From Parasalinivibrio latis (GTDB taxonomy: Bacteria; Pseudomonadota; Gammaproteobacteria; Enterobacterales; Vibrionaceae), in NCBI RefSeq assembly GCF_036825535.1, contig NZ_CP098813.1:1426001-1490000 (forward strand): a stretch of DNA of 64,000 bases, in the 5' to 3' direction. Shown here one piece after another: positions 53,672 to 62,640 of this stretch (position 1 is its first letter; the number at the start of each line of letters is the position of its first letter). Below the pieces are notes generated by a model that did no database searches, was not told the DNA's origin, and saw only the letters and a list, made by a program, of their open reading frames with translations. The translations under genes and the position numbers were made by a program.

Positions 53672-53694
53672 AAACCGGGTGACAGACCCGGTTT
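53672..53694 (-). terminator. Terminator of the SorC-family regulator gene
   Basis: Perfect 9-bp stem AAACCGGGT/ACCCGGTTT with a 5-base loop and a short T-run on the minus strand. It separates the regulator from tal-tkt. Confidence 0.8.
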
Positions 53695-53711
53695 CATTGA
53701 TGAGGGTCACC

Positions 53712-54707
53712 CTAATCGGCGTTGTCAGACATATTTAGTAAAGCCATCGCACAGCTTACACTGGTAGCCAGAACATCAATTGCACCGGTTCTCAACGCGC
53801 CAAGGATTGCCAACGCTTTCCGGCTCTCACTGGCCATCGCTATAACATTTGGGATTCTTTGCAGATCGGACATTTCAAGTCCAACGACACGTCCCCGCAT
53901 CAGCGTGTCAGCGCGGCTACCATCCAATTTGAAAAAATCGAATCCACCTATATCGCCTACAATGCCGTCATTCAGCCTTGCTTCAACAAATTCGCGGGAT
54001 GAAAACCACCCGAGTTTCACCATATGGCTGTTTTCGTCCATGTCACCGATACCAACCAAGGCAAACTCGGCTTTTCTTGCCTGGTTCAGGGTTTCAGCAA
54101 TAGTTGCGTGTTCGAGGAAAAGGCGGCGGAAAGCTTCGCTCTCTACATAAGCTGGAGCATAGAGAGTCTCGCTGCTGCCTCCATATTTCTTGGCAAGTCG
54201 GCGACAGATATGGTCAGCGTTAATGGTATCGCCACTTCGGTGGGTTCCTCCTATCGCACACACAAAGCGGGCGTTACGGTGGGAGACAATTCCTTGGTGA
54301 TCTGCAACCGCCGCGACGTTTTGTCCCTGGCCTACAGCAACGGTCATACCATCTTGTAAATTGCCATCAAGATAGGCAGAAACAAGCGTCGCGACCTGCA
54401 TCCGTTGTTCCTTGACGTTGGGCTGGTCAAGGGCAATCAATGCGCGTTTCAGGTTAAACCGGTCCATCAAGCGGCGCTCAAGTTGGGCGCTGTGTACAGG
54501 ATGGAATTTTACAGTGATTTCTACGATACCTTCTTCCCTTGCCCGTCGAAGCAACCGGCTGACTTTGGCTCGGGATACGCCAAACTTTTTGGAAATTTCC
54601 TCTTGGGTGGCGCTTTGCTGGTAATAAAGAATGGCAATTTCTGTCAGCAGATCAGTGTCATCCAGCTGGCTGTCGTACGGCTGATTTGAGGTCGGTACTT
54701 GCGTCAT
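53712..54707 (-). CDS. SorC/DeoR-type sugar-binding transcriptional regulator
   Basis: A 331-residue regulator with an N-terminal helix-turn-helix (about 22-60: YYQQSATQEEISKKFGVSRAKVSRLL) and a C-terminal SorC sugar-binding domain (VAVGQGQNVAAVADH, CAIGGTHRSGD, ARKAEFALVGIGDMDE). It lies upstream of tal-tkt in the same direction, and the same operator is found before both. It very likely controls tal-tkt and itself in response to a phosphorylated sugar, possibly a pentose phosphate intermediate (inference). Confidence 0.9.
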   Translation of the reverse strand: MTQVPTSNQPYDSQLDDTDLLTEIAILYYQQSATQEEISKKFGVSRAKVSRLLRRAREEGIVEITVKFHPVHSAQLERRLMDRFNLKRALIALDQPNVKEQRMQVATLVSAYLDGNLQDGMTVAVGQGQNVAAVADHQGIVSHRNARFVCAIGGTHRSGDTINADHICRRLAKKYGGSSETLYAPAYVESEAFRRLFLEHATIAETLNQARKAEFALVGIGDMDENSHMVKLGWFSSREFVEARLNDGIVGDIGGFDFFKLDGSRADTLMRGRVVGLEMSDLQRIPNVIAMASESRKALAILGALRTGAIDVLATSVSCAMALLNMSDNAD

Positions 54708-54937
54708 TTGTCTGATTTGGTTACCCGAATTAGCCCCATTCTAGGCTATTCTCCGGCGATGAACAAATATTCAATGCCGGAGCAAATGTTCGGCGGTAAG
54801 AGTTATGAGTGCAACGGTGTTTAATAAACTAAGCAAATGTAACTATTTTGTCTAAAATTGTTGGAAGAGAGAGTTTTCGTATAAAAAACATACACAATCT
54901 GTGTGGGATGGGCCGATAGGATTACTGGCGAAGGATT
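54708..54937. promoter_or_regulatory. Divergent region, SorC regulator / GGDEF-EAL gene
   Basis: Contains operator B (54760-54788) and a further single half-site AGCAAATG at 54832-54839. No clear promoter boxes could be placed for the plus-strand gene. The half-site is between operator B and the GGDEF-EAL gene. Confidence 0.5.
54760..54788. promoter_or_regulatory. Direct-repeat operator B, upstream of the SorC regulator gene
   Basis: TGAACAAATATT then, at the same 19-base spacing as in operator A, GAGCAAATG. 22 of the 29 or more positions agree with operator A when they are aligned by eye. Confidence 0.6.
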
Positions 54938-57496
54938 ATGCAGGCACTGTTACAGTTTTACCGCAAAGGTTTGTCAAATGCACTGGTATTAATGCTGTCT
55001 ATTGCTGCGCTGTTTTATATGGTGCGTTTCATTTCAGCCGTAGAAATCATAGGCCCTGATGATCCGGTTAAGGTTGAGTGGCGATACGCTATTGATTCGA
55101 CCAGTGTACTCAGGATAGAAGATATAAAAGGCGGGCGTAACCTTGACCCTGTCGATTCGCCTTTTCATGTCCCCCTCACTTACCAGAATGCAACGTACTG
55201 GTTGGGTGCCACAATTACCAATGAGTCCCTGAGTTCCCGAACTGTATCTCTGTTTGTTGATAATCCCTTGCTGGAAGTTTTTGATGCCTACCTTGTTGAT
55301 GATTCGGGGAATTTCACCAAAACCTGGTCACTTGGCTACGGTGACAGGGCACATTTGCATTCAGATCCAACAGAAAACTGTTTGTGTGTTGAGTTACCTG
55401 CGCGAACAAGTAAAACCCTTTATTTGAAGCTCTATTCGCCGCAATTGCCTGTTCTGCCCATTGTACTTATGACCGAGGGTAACAGTGAACTGCTCGCACT
55501 AAACAGCCACCTGATTTGGGGGGCGTTTGTCGGTGTGATGCTGATCATGATGATATATAACACGGCTATTTACTACAGTGTACGCAATCCAGTGTACCTG
55601 GTTTTTGTCGGATATCTGGCTTCCCTCTTGGTACTTATGGCGGTGGTCTACGGTTTTGGCGGGCATCTTTTTCCTGGAAATGTAAATGTTTACCTGAAGT
55701 CACATGTTTCGAGTGTAGTGTTTCTCTCCCTGTACTTTGCCCTTGATATTGCGCGGCGTTTTCTCAATTACGAAAAACAGGAAGGTGTTTTCCGGTATTT
55801 GGTTAATTGGACGCTTTATGTCATGTTCCTGATGACCATACTCTCCGCATTTACCGGTGAACTCTTCCCAATTGAAGTGAGCTTTTTCTTCCAGGGCCTG
55901 ACATATCTGGTACTCGTCATCATTTCGATTGTGCAGATGCGTGCAACCGGGTATTGGAGTCTTTTCTATCTAACATCTTGGCTTCCCAAAATGATCGGGG
56001 GGGTATGGTTGACTCTGATGTGCCTGAATGTTTTGGAGTATTCCGTAATGGGGCGTTATGGCTTTATGGCTGGAATCGTCCTTGAAGTTGCTATTCTTGC
56101 CCTTGCATTAGGAGAAAGGGTACGTAAGCAGCAAGAGCGTTCATTGCACAAAATTACCCACGATCCCATTACTATGCTTCCCAATAACACGGTGGCCGAA
56201 GATTTCCTTTGGCAAATTATCAGTGAAGACAAACGTTTCTGTGTATGTCTGATCCGCCTGGAAGGCTACGATACACTCAGTCCTTATTTGGCGGATGGAG
56301 ATAAATCTCTTTATATCTCAACGGTAGTAGAGAGGGCTGACCGTATATTGAGGGATAGTAGAGCATTTGAGTTTGAAAGCACAAACCGACATTCCAAATA
56401 TCTGGCGTGTATCAGTGAAGGGATTCTTTGCTTCGTTATTGATGGAGGAAAAAATGCCAGTCCGGAGCCGGTTATTGATGACGTTCTGAATTCAGTCGAC
56501 GGTGTGGTTCAACTGGATAACTTTGCCGCCAGGATTCGGGGCCAGGTCGGAGTAAGTCGCTACCCGGTAGATGCATCCAATCCGAAAATACTGATCCGTG
56601 AAGCGCTTCAGGCATTGGAGCAAAACCGCGTCCAAACGAACCGGATTAGCTACTTTAACTCTATCGCCAGCCATCATCACAAGGCGAATTTGACGCTAAT
56701 GTCTGATTTGAAATCAGCCATTGAAAATAGTGAACTGGAGTTGTACCACCAACCTCAAATCAGTCTCAATACTGAAGCCATCCATGGTTCTGAAGTGCTG
56801 CTGCGCTGGCGTCACCCGAAATATGGCTACGTAGCGCCTGACGTGTTTGTTGATCTCGCGGAGCGGGTAGGGTTGATTAATGATTTAAGCCTCTGGGTTA
56901 TCAGCCAGGCATTCAAACAACAAAGCACATTGATCAATCAAGGGTATTTCCGACGGCTTTCCATCAACATCAGCTGCCGAGACTTGGATATCCCAGAGTT
57001 GCCCAAACTGTTTGTATCGCTGTCCAAACAACACAAGGTTCCTCTCCACCTTGTTTCGTTGGAGCTTACCGAGTCAGTGATGGTTACAGACTACCCCAAG
57101 TTAAAGCAGTTGTTTGATGACTTGTCGAGCTGCGGTGTGGAAGTTTCAATCGATGATTATGGAACCGGTTATTCATCGTTAAACTATCTCTCAGAGCTTC
57201 CTTTTACGGAATTAAAAATTGATAAGACATTCGTACAAAACATTGTGCGCAGCCAGCGAAAGCAAAATATTGTAAGGGCTACGGTTGATATGGCTCATTC
57301 TCTGGGAGTGATGGTGGTTGCAGAAGGTGTCGAAGACAAAGAAACAGAAGCGATGTTAAAGTCTTATCACGTTGATGTAGGCCAGGGGTACTTTTATGCG
57401 AAACCGCTGCCTTTCGAACAGTACAGGGAAATGCTGCGAAGACTGGAACCGTCCCCGCAGCCGCAGTGGGATGTGGCGTCATCAGCGCGGGGCTAA
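54938..57496 (+). CDS. 7TMR-DISM receptor with degenerate GGDEF and EAL domain
   Basis: Membrane protein of 852 residues. One N-terminal helix (about 14-33), a periplasmic 7TMR-DISMED2 sensor (40-185), seven membrane helices (about 190-395), a GGDEF-like domain (410-580) in which the GGDEF motif is lost (the region reads SEGILCFVIDGG), and an EAL domain (590-840). EAL motifs are kept: EVLLRW, NIS, LELTES, DDYGTGYSSL, LKIDKTFV, EGVED and GQGYFYAKPL, so phosphodiesterase activity against c-di-GMP is expected. The periplasmic ligand is unknown. The stop overlaps the anmK stop on the other strand. Confidence 0.92.
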   Translation: MQALLQFYRKGLSNALVLMLSIAALFYMVRFISAVEIIGPDDPVKVEWRYAIDSTSVLRIEDIKGGRNLDPVDSPFHVPLTYQNATYWLGATITNESLSSRTVSLFVDNPLLEVFDAYLVDDSGNFTKTWSLGYGDRAHLHSDPTENCLCVELPARTSKTLYLKLYSPQLPVLPIVLMTEGNSELLALNSHLIWGAFVGVMLIMMIYNTAIYYSVRNPVYLVFVGYLASLLVLMAVVYGFGGHLFPGNVNVYLKSHVSSVVFLSLYFALDIARRFLNYEKQEGVFRYLVNWTLYVMFLMTILSAFTGELFPIEVSFFFQGLTYLVLVIISIVQMRATGYWSLFYLTSWLPKMIGGVWLTLMCLNVLEYSVMGRYGFMAGIVLEVAILALALGERVRKQQERSLHKITHDPITMLPNNTVAEDFLWQIISEDKRFCVCLIRLEGYDTLSPYLADGDKSLYISTVVERADRILRDSRAFEFESTNRHSKYLACISEGILCFVIDGGKNASPEPVIDDVLNSVDGVVQLDNFAARIRGQVGVSRYPVDASNPKILIREALQALEQNRVQTNRISYFNSIASHHHKANLTLMSDLKSAIENSELELYHQPQISLNTEAIHGSEVLLRWRHPKYGYVAPDVFVDLAERVGLINDLSLWVISQAFKQQSTLINQGYFRRLSINISCRDLDIPELPKLFVSLSKQHKVPLHLVSLELTESVMVTDYPKLKQLFDDLSSCGVEVSIDDYGTGYSSLNYLSELPFTELKIDKTFVQNIVRSQRKQNIVRATVDMAHSLGVMVVAEGVEDKETEAMLKSYHVDVGQGYFYAKPLPFEQYREMLRRLEPSPQPQWDVASSARG

Positions 57497-58614
57497 TCAG
57501 GGAAGTACATTGCCCCTAAAATCGTTTCCCTGATGGCACCGGTTACTGCCGGAAGATTGCCTGAAAGACCGTGTACGGTCCGGTATGCCAGCCATGCAAA
57601 CGCCAATGCTTCCATCTCGTCACCTGGAACCCCTGCGTCATCCGTTGTCGTTACCTTCCATTCAGGCAATAAACGTTTTAAGCGCTCCATAAGAAGTGGA
57701 TTTCTTGCTCCTCCTCCGCAGACCAGCAATTCGTCCGCAATATCCCCCTGCTCAGCAGTAGCAAACTGCTTAACCTCATTCGCAAGTGTCAATGCCGTGA
57801 GCTCTGCCAGTGTAGCCTGGACATCATGTGCAGGAATATCCTTATTTCTAAGGAATTCCTCAAGCCATGGCAGGTTAAATAATTCACGACCTGTACTCTT
57901 GGGGAAGCGCTGGCTGAAATAAGGCTCGGACATTAGCAAGTTAAGCAAGTTGTTGTTAACGGTGCCGGATTTAGCCCAGTGTGCCTCTTTATCAAATTGT
58001 TCGCCTTTATGCCGGTATATCCATGCGTCCATCAGCATATTGCCGGGGCCGGTATCATAGCCGACAGGTGTTTTACCGGGAATCAGAACCGATATGTTTG
58101 AGATTCCGCCAATATTCAAGACAACCCTTGTACGGTCAGGTTTCGCTAGAACGTGTTGATGGAATGCTGGCAAAAGAGGGGCCCCTTGCCCTCCGAGGGC
58201 CATATCTTTTCGACGAAAGTCCGCAATGGTTACAATCCCGGTTTTTGCAGCAATTAGATTGGCGTCACCAATTTGCATGGTAAAAGGGTACTCTCCCTCC
58301 GGATCATGGAAAACAGTTTGTCCGTGGCAGCCGGTAGCCCTGATGTGGGAGGGGGACAGGGACGCGATCTGGAGTTGAGCATTGATGGCATCAGCAAAAA
58401 GTTGCCCCAGACGATTATCGATTTGACCGAGCGTCTTGAGGGTTACAGGCGAACCGGTTCCAAGTTTGATGAGGTCATTTTTTAATTCTGACGGGAAGGG
58501 TTGTGAGTGTGATGAAACCAGCCGGACTTCATTTGCGTCAATTTGGGCAACGATGGTGTCAACGGCGTCCATACTGGTGCCGGACATCACGCCAATGTAC
58601 AGTTCTTCTGCCAT
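57493..58614 (-). CDS. anmK: Anhydro-N-acetylmuramic acid kinase
   Basis: Enzyme of 373 residues that phosphorylates anhydro-MurNAc in cell-wall recycling. From the ATG at 58614 (GGGAG upstream). The N-terminus YIGVMSGTSMDAVD is the ATP-binding signature; AGTGPGNMLMD-like sequence (YDTGPGNMLMDAW) and LLVCGGGARNPLLM follow. Divergent from nagZ, which acts in the same recycling pathway. Upstream open frame without family sequence was not included. Confidence 0.94.
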   Translation of the reverse strand: MAEELYIGVMSGTSMDAVDTIVAQIDANEVRLVSSHSQPFPSELKNDLIKLGTGSPVTLKTLGQIDNRLGQLFADAINAQLQIASLSPSHIRATGCHGQTVFHDPEGEYPFTMQIGDANLIAAKTGIVTIADFRRKDMALGGQGAPLLPAFHQHVLAKPDRTRVVLNIGGISNISVLIPGKTPVGYDTGPGNMLMDAWIYRHKGEQFDKEAHWAKSGTVNNNLLNLLMSEPYFSQRFPKSTGRELFNLPWLEEFLRNKDIPAHDVQATLAELTALTLANEVKQFATAEQGDIADELLVCGGGARNPLLMERLKRLLPEWKVTTTDDAGVPGDEMEALAFAWLAYRTVHGLSGNLPAVTGAIRETILGAMYFPD

Positions 58615-58756
58615 AATGCGCTCCCACACATAAGAAAACTTCGGGTATATTATACCCAAACACCTCAACGTGCTGATTTCAGCGAGAAATGAGGTTGAAC
58701 ACATAGCTGAACTGTAAGCTTTTTTCGTATTTAAGCAAGTAATCTGGAGAGTAAAA

Positions 58757-59758
58757 ATGGGGCCATTGTGGCTGGACGTGTCGGGATTTGAACTGGACGC
58801 TGAAGAACGTGAAATTTTGGCTCACCCAACGGTGGGTGGTGTCATCCTGTTTGCACGTAACTATCATGACAACGTTCAGTTAGCCGCGCTGACTCAATCG
58901 ATCCGTAAAGCTGCAGGACGTCCAATCCTTATTGGTGTCGATCAGGAAGGCGGGCGTGTACAGCGTTTTAAAAATGGGTTCACATTGATTCCGCCAGCAC
59001 AGAGTTATGCGGTACTGAACAATGGCCTCGATATCGCTAGTGATGCCGGCTGGTTAATGGCGACGGAATTGATGGCCCATGATATTGACCTGAGTTTTGC
59101 ACCAGTGCTTGATGTTGGCCATGAGTGCCTGGCGATTGGATCCCGCGCATTTGGTGACAATCCTGAGCAGGTTGTTAAATTTGCTTCCTCCTACATTACC
59201 GGGATGAAGTCTGCCGGTATGGCAACAACAGGCAAACATTTCCCCGGTCATGGTGCTGTGATTGCTGATTCACACCTGGAAACGCCTGTAGACAACCGTG
59301 ACAACGTTGACCGCATGGATATGGGAATATTTAAGACACTGATTGAGAGGGGGCTCCTGGATGCCATGATGCCTGCCCATGTTATTTACCCTCATTACGA
59401 TGACCGTCCGGCAAGCGGTTCACCATATTGGCTCAAAGATGTACTGCGTCAGCGTCTCGGCTTTCAAGGTATTGTTTTTTCAGATGACCTGAATATGGAA
59501 GGGGCCGCAGTAATGGGTTCTCCGGCAGAGCGCGCCCAACAGTCTCTAAAGGCTGGATGCGACATGGTATTGGTATGCAATAACCGTAAATCTGCAGTGT
59601 CTGTGTTGGATTCATTGCCTGTCATAGACGTTGAATTGGCTACCGGGCTGATGAAAAAACATCAATTTACGTTGAGTGAACTGAAAACCGATCCCCGCTG
59701 GAAAAGTGCATCACAGAAAGTGTCAGCATTTTACGATTTGTGGCAGCAGCGAAGCTGA
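58757..59758 (+). CDS. nagZ: Beta-N-acetylglucosaminidase NagZ
   Basis: Glycoside hydrolase family 3, cytoplasmic, 333 residues; it removes GlcNAc from muropeptides during cell-wall recycling and so feeds AnmK. Motifs: VDQEGGRVQRF near 61-71, TGKHFPGHGAVIADSH at 158-173 with the catalytic Asp-His pair, and nucleophile region FSDDLNMEGA near 241-250. All look intact. Confidence 0.95.
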   Translation: MGPLWLDVSGFELDAEEREILAHPTVGGVILFARNYHDNVQLAALTQSIRKAAGRPILIGVDQEGGRVQRFKNGFTLIPPAQSYAVLNNGLDIASDAGWLMATELMAHDIDLSFAPVLDVGHECLAIGSRAFGDNPEQVVKFASSYITGMKSAGMATTGKHFPGHGAVIADSHLETPVDNRDNVDRMDMGIFKTLIERGLLDAMMPAHVIYPHYDDRPASGSPYWLKDVLRQRLGFQGIVFSDDLNMEGAAVMGSPAERAQQSLKAGCDMVLVCNNRKSAVSVLDSLPVIDVELATGLMKKHQFTLSELKTDPRWKSASQKVSAFYDLWQQRS

Positions 59759-59785
59759 GTGACAGCATAGATTCGTGATCAAAAA

Positions 59786-59806
59786 AGGCAGGTACGAAAC
59801 CTGCCT
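59786..59806. terminator. Terminator between nagZ and the small 55-residue gene
   Basis: Stem AGGCAGGT/ACCTGCCT with a 5-base loop, flanked by AAAAA on one side and TAGTTTTA on the other, so it can work for both convergent genes. Confidence 0.75.
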
Positions 59807-59815
59807 TAGTTTTAT

Positions 59816-59983
59816 TTAGAATTCATACGCATCGGCGTTGTAATCTCGGCGCTTTTCCCGGCTGCTCCGACGCTTGTCCTTCTTAGGACGATAGGCGCCA
59901 TCATCAATTTGCTCGCTATACTTGGAGTGGAATTTTTCCTTAGATTGCGTTCCGTTGTTAAGCCATTGTTCCCATTTAGCCAT
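59816..59983 (-). CDS. Small basic protein of unknown function
   Basis: From the ATG at 59983 (AGGT about 9 bases upstream) the product has 55 residues: MAKWEQWLNNGTQSKEKFHS, then RPKKDKRRSSREKRRDYNADAYEF. It is very basic in the middle, so it may bind nucleic acid. A longer frame open to 60220 has odd composition and no better start. Function unknown. Confidence 0.65.
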   Translation of the reverse strand: MAKWEQWLNNGTQSKEKFHSKYSEQIDDGAYRPKKDKRRSSREKRRDYNADAYEF

Positions 59984-60203
59984 TTGTTCAGACCTGCATG
60001 AAATTAACTTAGCGCTATGCTGGCAGTGTTCCTGTCCTTTACCAGGACTGCTTGCTTGCATATGTGAGATTAGGCGTCCAGCCTTTATGGGGCTTAATTT
60101 CAACGCCTTGCAAACGCAGGTTAGACGAACCAGTAACCACGGGTAAAACAAAAAAATTTGCTCTACACAATAAATCTCTCTTATCAATATTTCCAGATAT
60201 TGG

Positions 60204-61043
60204 TCAAATAATCTGGACACTCAGGCTATTGATTAAATCTGATTTTTCTGTGTCATCCTGCCAAATCATAAACAGTTGCTGGGGAAGGGCTTCTGCGTCT
60301 TCAATTCTGAACAACAGTTTCTCTTCGATATAGCGTTCAACCATCACTGAAGGCATGTAGGCAACGCCTTGCTGACTTAAAAGATGGTTGATGGCCAGTT
60401 GAGGCGAGTGGGTATGCAAAACCGGGGTACGCTGCAAAGCGGGAATCTTTGCATGTTCCATAGCAAAGCGGGTTCCCCAGTCAAGGTAAACCAGTGGCAG
60501 GGTCCCGGTGTCTTCCAGCTTCATATCCGGTTTGCTTGCAACCAAAGTGAGTTCATATTCCATCAACTGCCGGGATTTCAGCCCTTCAATTTTTGGAGGC
60601 TCACTGGTTAGTGCAATATCAAAGCGTTTTTCAACCAATGCCCTGGCGAGCGATTGCCTGTCGGTAGATTCAACACGCAATACCAAATGTGGCTTTTGCG
60701 CATAGATATCGTTAAGCCAATCAGCAATGCCATGTAACTCCCAACAAGCGGACGTAGCTCCGATGGTGAGTTGCTCTTCGTAACTGTCCGTGAGAGCGAC
60801 ATCCTGCTTGGCTCGTCCCCATGCCTGGAGGATGGATTCTGCGTAGGGCTGAAGGCGTTCACCGGCCGCTGTAAGCTGGATATTACCGCGCTGTCGTGTA
60901 AACAGTGAGATCCCGAGCTGATTTTCGAGCTGTCGTATGCGAAAACTAACCGCCGACTGTGTTAAATAAAGGTTTTCTGATGCGCGTCCGAAGTGACGCG
61001 TTTTACTGACTTCAATGAAGGTTCGTAGCAGTTCTGTATCCAC
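60204..61043 (-). CDS. hdfR: LysR-family regulator HdfR
   Basis: A 279-residue LysR-type regulator. The N-terminus MDTELLRTFIEVSKTRHFGRASENLYLTQ and the helix-turn-helix SAVSFRIRQLENQLGISLFTRQR match E. coli HdfR, a regulator of flhDC. The divergent neighbour maoP (yifE) is the same as in E. coli, which supports the assignment. C-terminal effector domain from about residue 90. Confidence 0.88.
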   Translation of the reverse strand: MDTELLRTFIEVSKTRHFGRASENLYLTQSAVSFRIRQLENQLGISLFTRQRGNIQLTAAGERLQPYAESILQAWGRAKQDVALTDSYEEQLTIGATSACWELHGIADWLNDIYAQKPHLVLRVESTDRQSLARALVEKRFDIALTSEPPKIEGLKSRQLMEYELTLVASKPDMKLEDTGTLPLVYLDWGTRFAMEHAKIPALQRTPVLHTHSPQLAINHLLSQQGVAYMPSVMVERYIEEKLLFRIEDAEALPQQLFMIWQDDTEKSDLINSLSVQII

Positions 61044-61182
61044 GGGAATGCTTACTACTCATACAGGAAATTCTGGTCTATATATTTAATAAATTTTGTT
61101 TATCGTCAAGAAAAATTTATTTTGTTTTACTTCAACCCCCAATCAATCTAAATATTGCGCAAAATTACTAAGGAGTCATAAG

Positions 61183-61509
61183 ATGTTTAGTGGTCAAAAA
61201 TTTTTTGATGACAAGCATTTTCCAAAAGGCTTCAGCCGCTCAGGCCGCTTTACTATCAAGGAAGCGCAAATTCTGGAAAGCTGTGGCCGTACAATGAAAG
61301 CCCTCTTTGAAGGCACCAAAGAACCGGCTACGGAAGAAGAGTCTCATTTTATTGAAGAAATTCACGGACGACGTCCGCTTTCTTCTGATTATGGGAAAAC
61401 GTGGATGAAATATCTCCATGAGATTAATCATAAACACGTTGTTTACAATTTGTGCGAAACGAATCGAGCTTCCTCAACGGATTATGTAGAAGCTGACAGT
61501 GATGACTAA
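61183..61509 (+). CDS. maoP: Macrodomain Ori organisation protein MaoP
   Basis: Small 108-residue protein, YifE family, which organises the Ori macrodomain through the maoS site in E. coli. The body KHFPKGFSRSGRFTIKEAQILE and the end ADSDD match the E. coli protein. AAGGAG lies 8 bases before the ATG at 61183; the frame upstream of this is not conserved. It is divergent from hdfR, as in E. coli. Confidence 0.92.
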   Translation: MFSGQKFFDDKHFPKGFSRSGRFTIKEAQILESCGRTMKALFEGTKEPATEEESHFIEEIHGRRPLSSDYGKTWMKYLHEINHKHVVYNLCETNRASSTDYVEADSDD

Positions 61510-61558
61510 TTAGATATCTAAATATTAATTAGTTTTTCAATTTTATTTAAATATTAAT

Positions 61559-61581
61559 AAGTGAGTCCTTTGGGCTCACTT
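61559..61581 (+). terminator. Terminator of maoP
   Basis: Stem AAGTGAG/CTCACTT with a 9-base loop (TCC/GGG can pair further), then ATTTATTTT. Confidence 0.75.
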
Positions 61582-61608
61582 ATTTATTTTCTAATCCGAG
61601 AAGTTACG

Positions 61609-62640
61609 ATGAAAGTTTGTTTTGTTATGTATCCGTGGCACAAAGTTGAACCAGAGAACGATTCGACGCTGCGTATGATCCATGAAGCGGCACGCCGCGG
61701 TCATACTGTTGCCATTACAACGCCTAAAGACCTGACCATGCGTGACAGCGTGCCTTTGGCGTTCTGTGAAGTGCTGGAGAAAAAAGAAAATCTGACCAGC
61801 AATATCCCAAGCTTTTATCGTAATGCTAAATTCCGTAAAGCCCATCTGCCCCTGGCCGGCTTTGATGTAATCTTCATGCGCGCTAACCCGCCTCTGGATA
61901 CCATGGCCCTGAACTTCCTGGATTCAGTGCGCAAAGATGTCTTCATTGTGAATGACATTGACGGTCTGCGTGTTGCAAACAACAAGCTCTACACTGCCTC
62001 TCTCCACGATCCTAACAACGAATTCGTGCCGGTGACCCACGTTTCAAAAAACCGTGAATACCTTGAGCGCGTTGTAAAAGAATCAGGCAAAGAACGCATG
62101 ATCATGAAGCCGCTGAACGGTTATGGTGGCCGCGGTGTAATCATGCTGGAGAAGAGTGCCCAGTCCAGCCTGAAGTCCCTGCTGGAATTCTACATCGGTG
62201 ACGAAGAGAACTATGTGATCCTGCAGGAATACGTAGAGGGTGCGGAGCAGGGTGATGTCCGCATCCTGATGCTGAACGGTGAGCCTATCGGGGCAATGCG
62301 CCGTATTCCGGCTGAGGGCGACGTACGTTCAAACATCCACGCAGGTGGCCGTGAAGTGAAACACCGTTTGACCGCACAGGAAGAGCGTCTCTGTAAGCAC
62401 ATTGGCCCTAAACTTGTTCGTGATGGCCTCTATTTTGTTGGCCTTGACGTTATCAACGGCAAAATCATTGAGGTTAATGTACTCAGCCCTGGTGGTATTA
62501 CCCGTATCAACCGCCTGAACCGTGTTCGTCTGCAAGAAAAAATCATGGATTTTGCAGAGAGCGTAGTATCAGCCAAGCAGTCTGTAATTTCCCAGAAAAA
62601 TGATTTCCGCAAAGTAATTGAAAATGCTGACGCTTGCTGA
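61609..62640 (+). CDS. GshB/RimK-like ATP-grasp ligase
   Basis: ATP-grasp protein of 343 residues, from the ATG at 61609 (GAGAAG upstream). It begins MKVCFVMYPWHKVEPENDST and has the ATP-grasp core MIMKPLNGYGGRGVIMLE, LQEYVEGAEQGDVRILML and VGLDVINGKIIEVNVLSPGG, as in glutathione synthetase. Domain order fits prokaryotic GshB, but sequence drift and gene context (it overlaps a gene for an amidohydrolase-peptidase by 17 bases) suggest it is a paralogue ligating another amino acid or peptide rather than the housekeeping enzyme. Product assigned to family only. Confidence 0.85.
   Translation: MKVCFVMYPWHKVEPENDSTLRMIHEAARRGHTVAITTPKDLTMRDSVPLAFCEVLEKKENLTSNIPSFYRNAKFRKAHLPLAGFDVIFMRANPPLDTMALNFLDSVRKDVFIVNDIDGLRVANNKLYTASLHDPNNEFVPVTHVSKNREYLERVVKESGKERMIMKPLNGYGGRGVIMLEKSAQSSLKSLLEFYIGDEENYVILQEYVEGAEQGDVRILMLNGEPIGAMRRIPAEGDVRSNIHAGGREVKHRLTAQEERLCKHIGPKLVRDGLYFVGLDVINGKIIEVNVLSPGGITRINRLNRVRLQEKIMDFAESVVSAKQSVISQKNDFRKVIENADAC

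Noticed and set aside
59984..60220. Extension of the small basic gene to 134 codons
   Set aside because: The extension has an odd, cysteine-rich composition, and a good ribosome site stands before the internal ATG at 59983.
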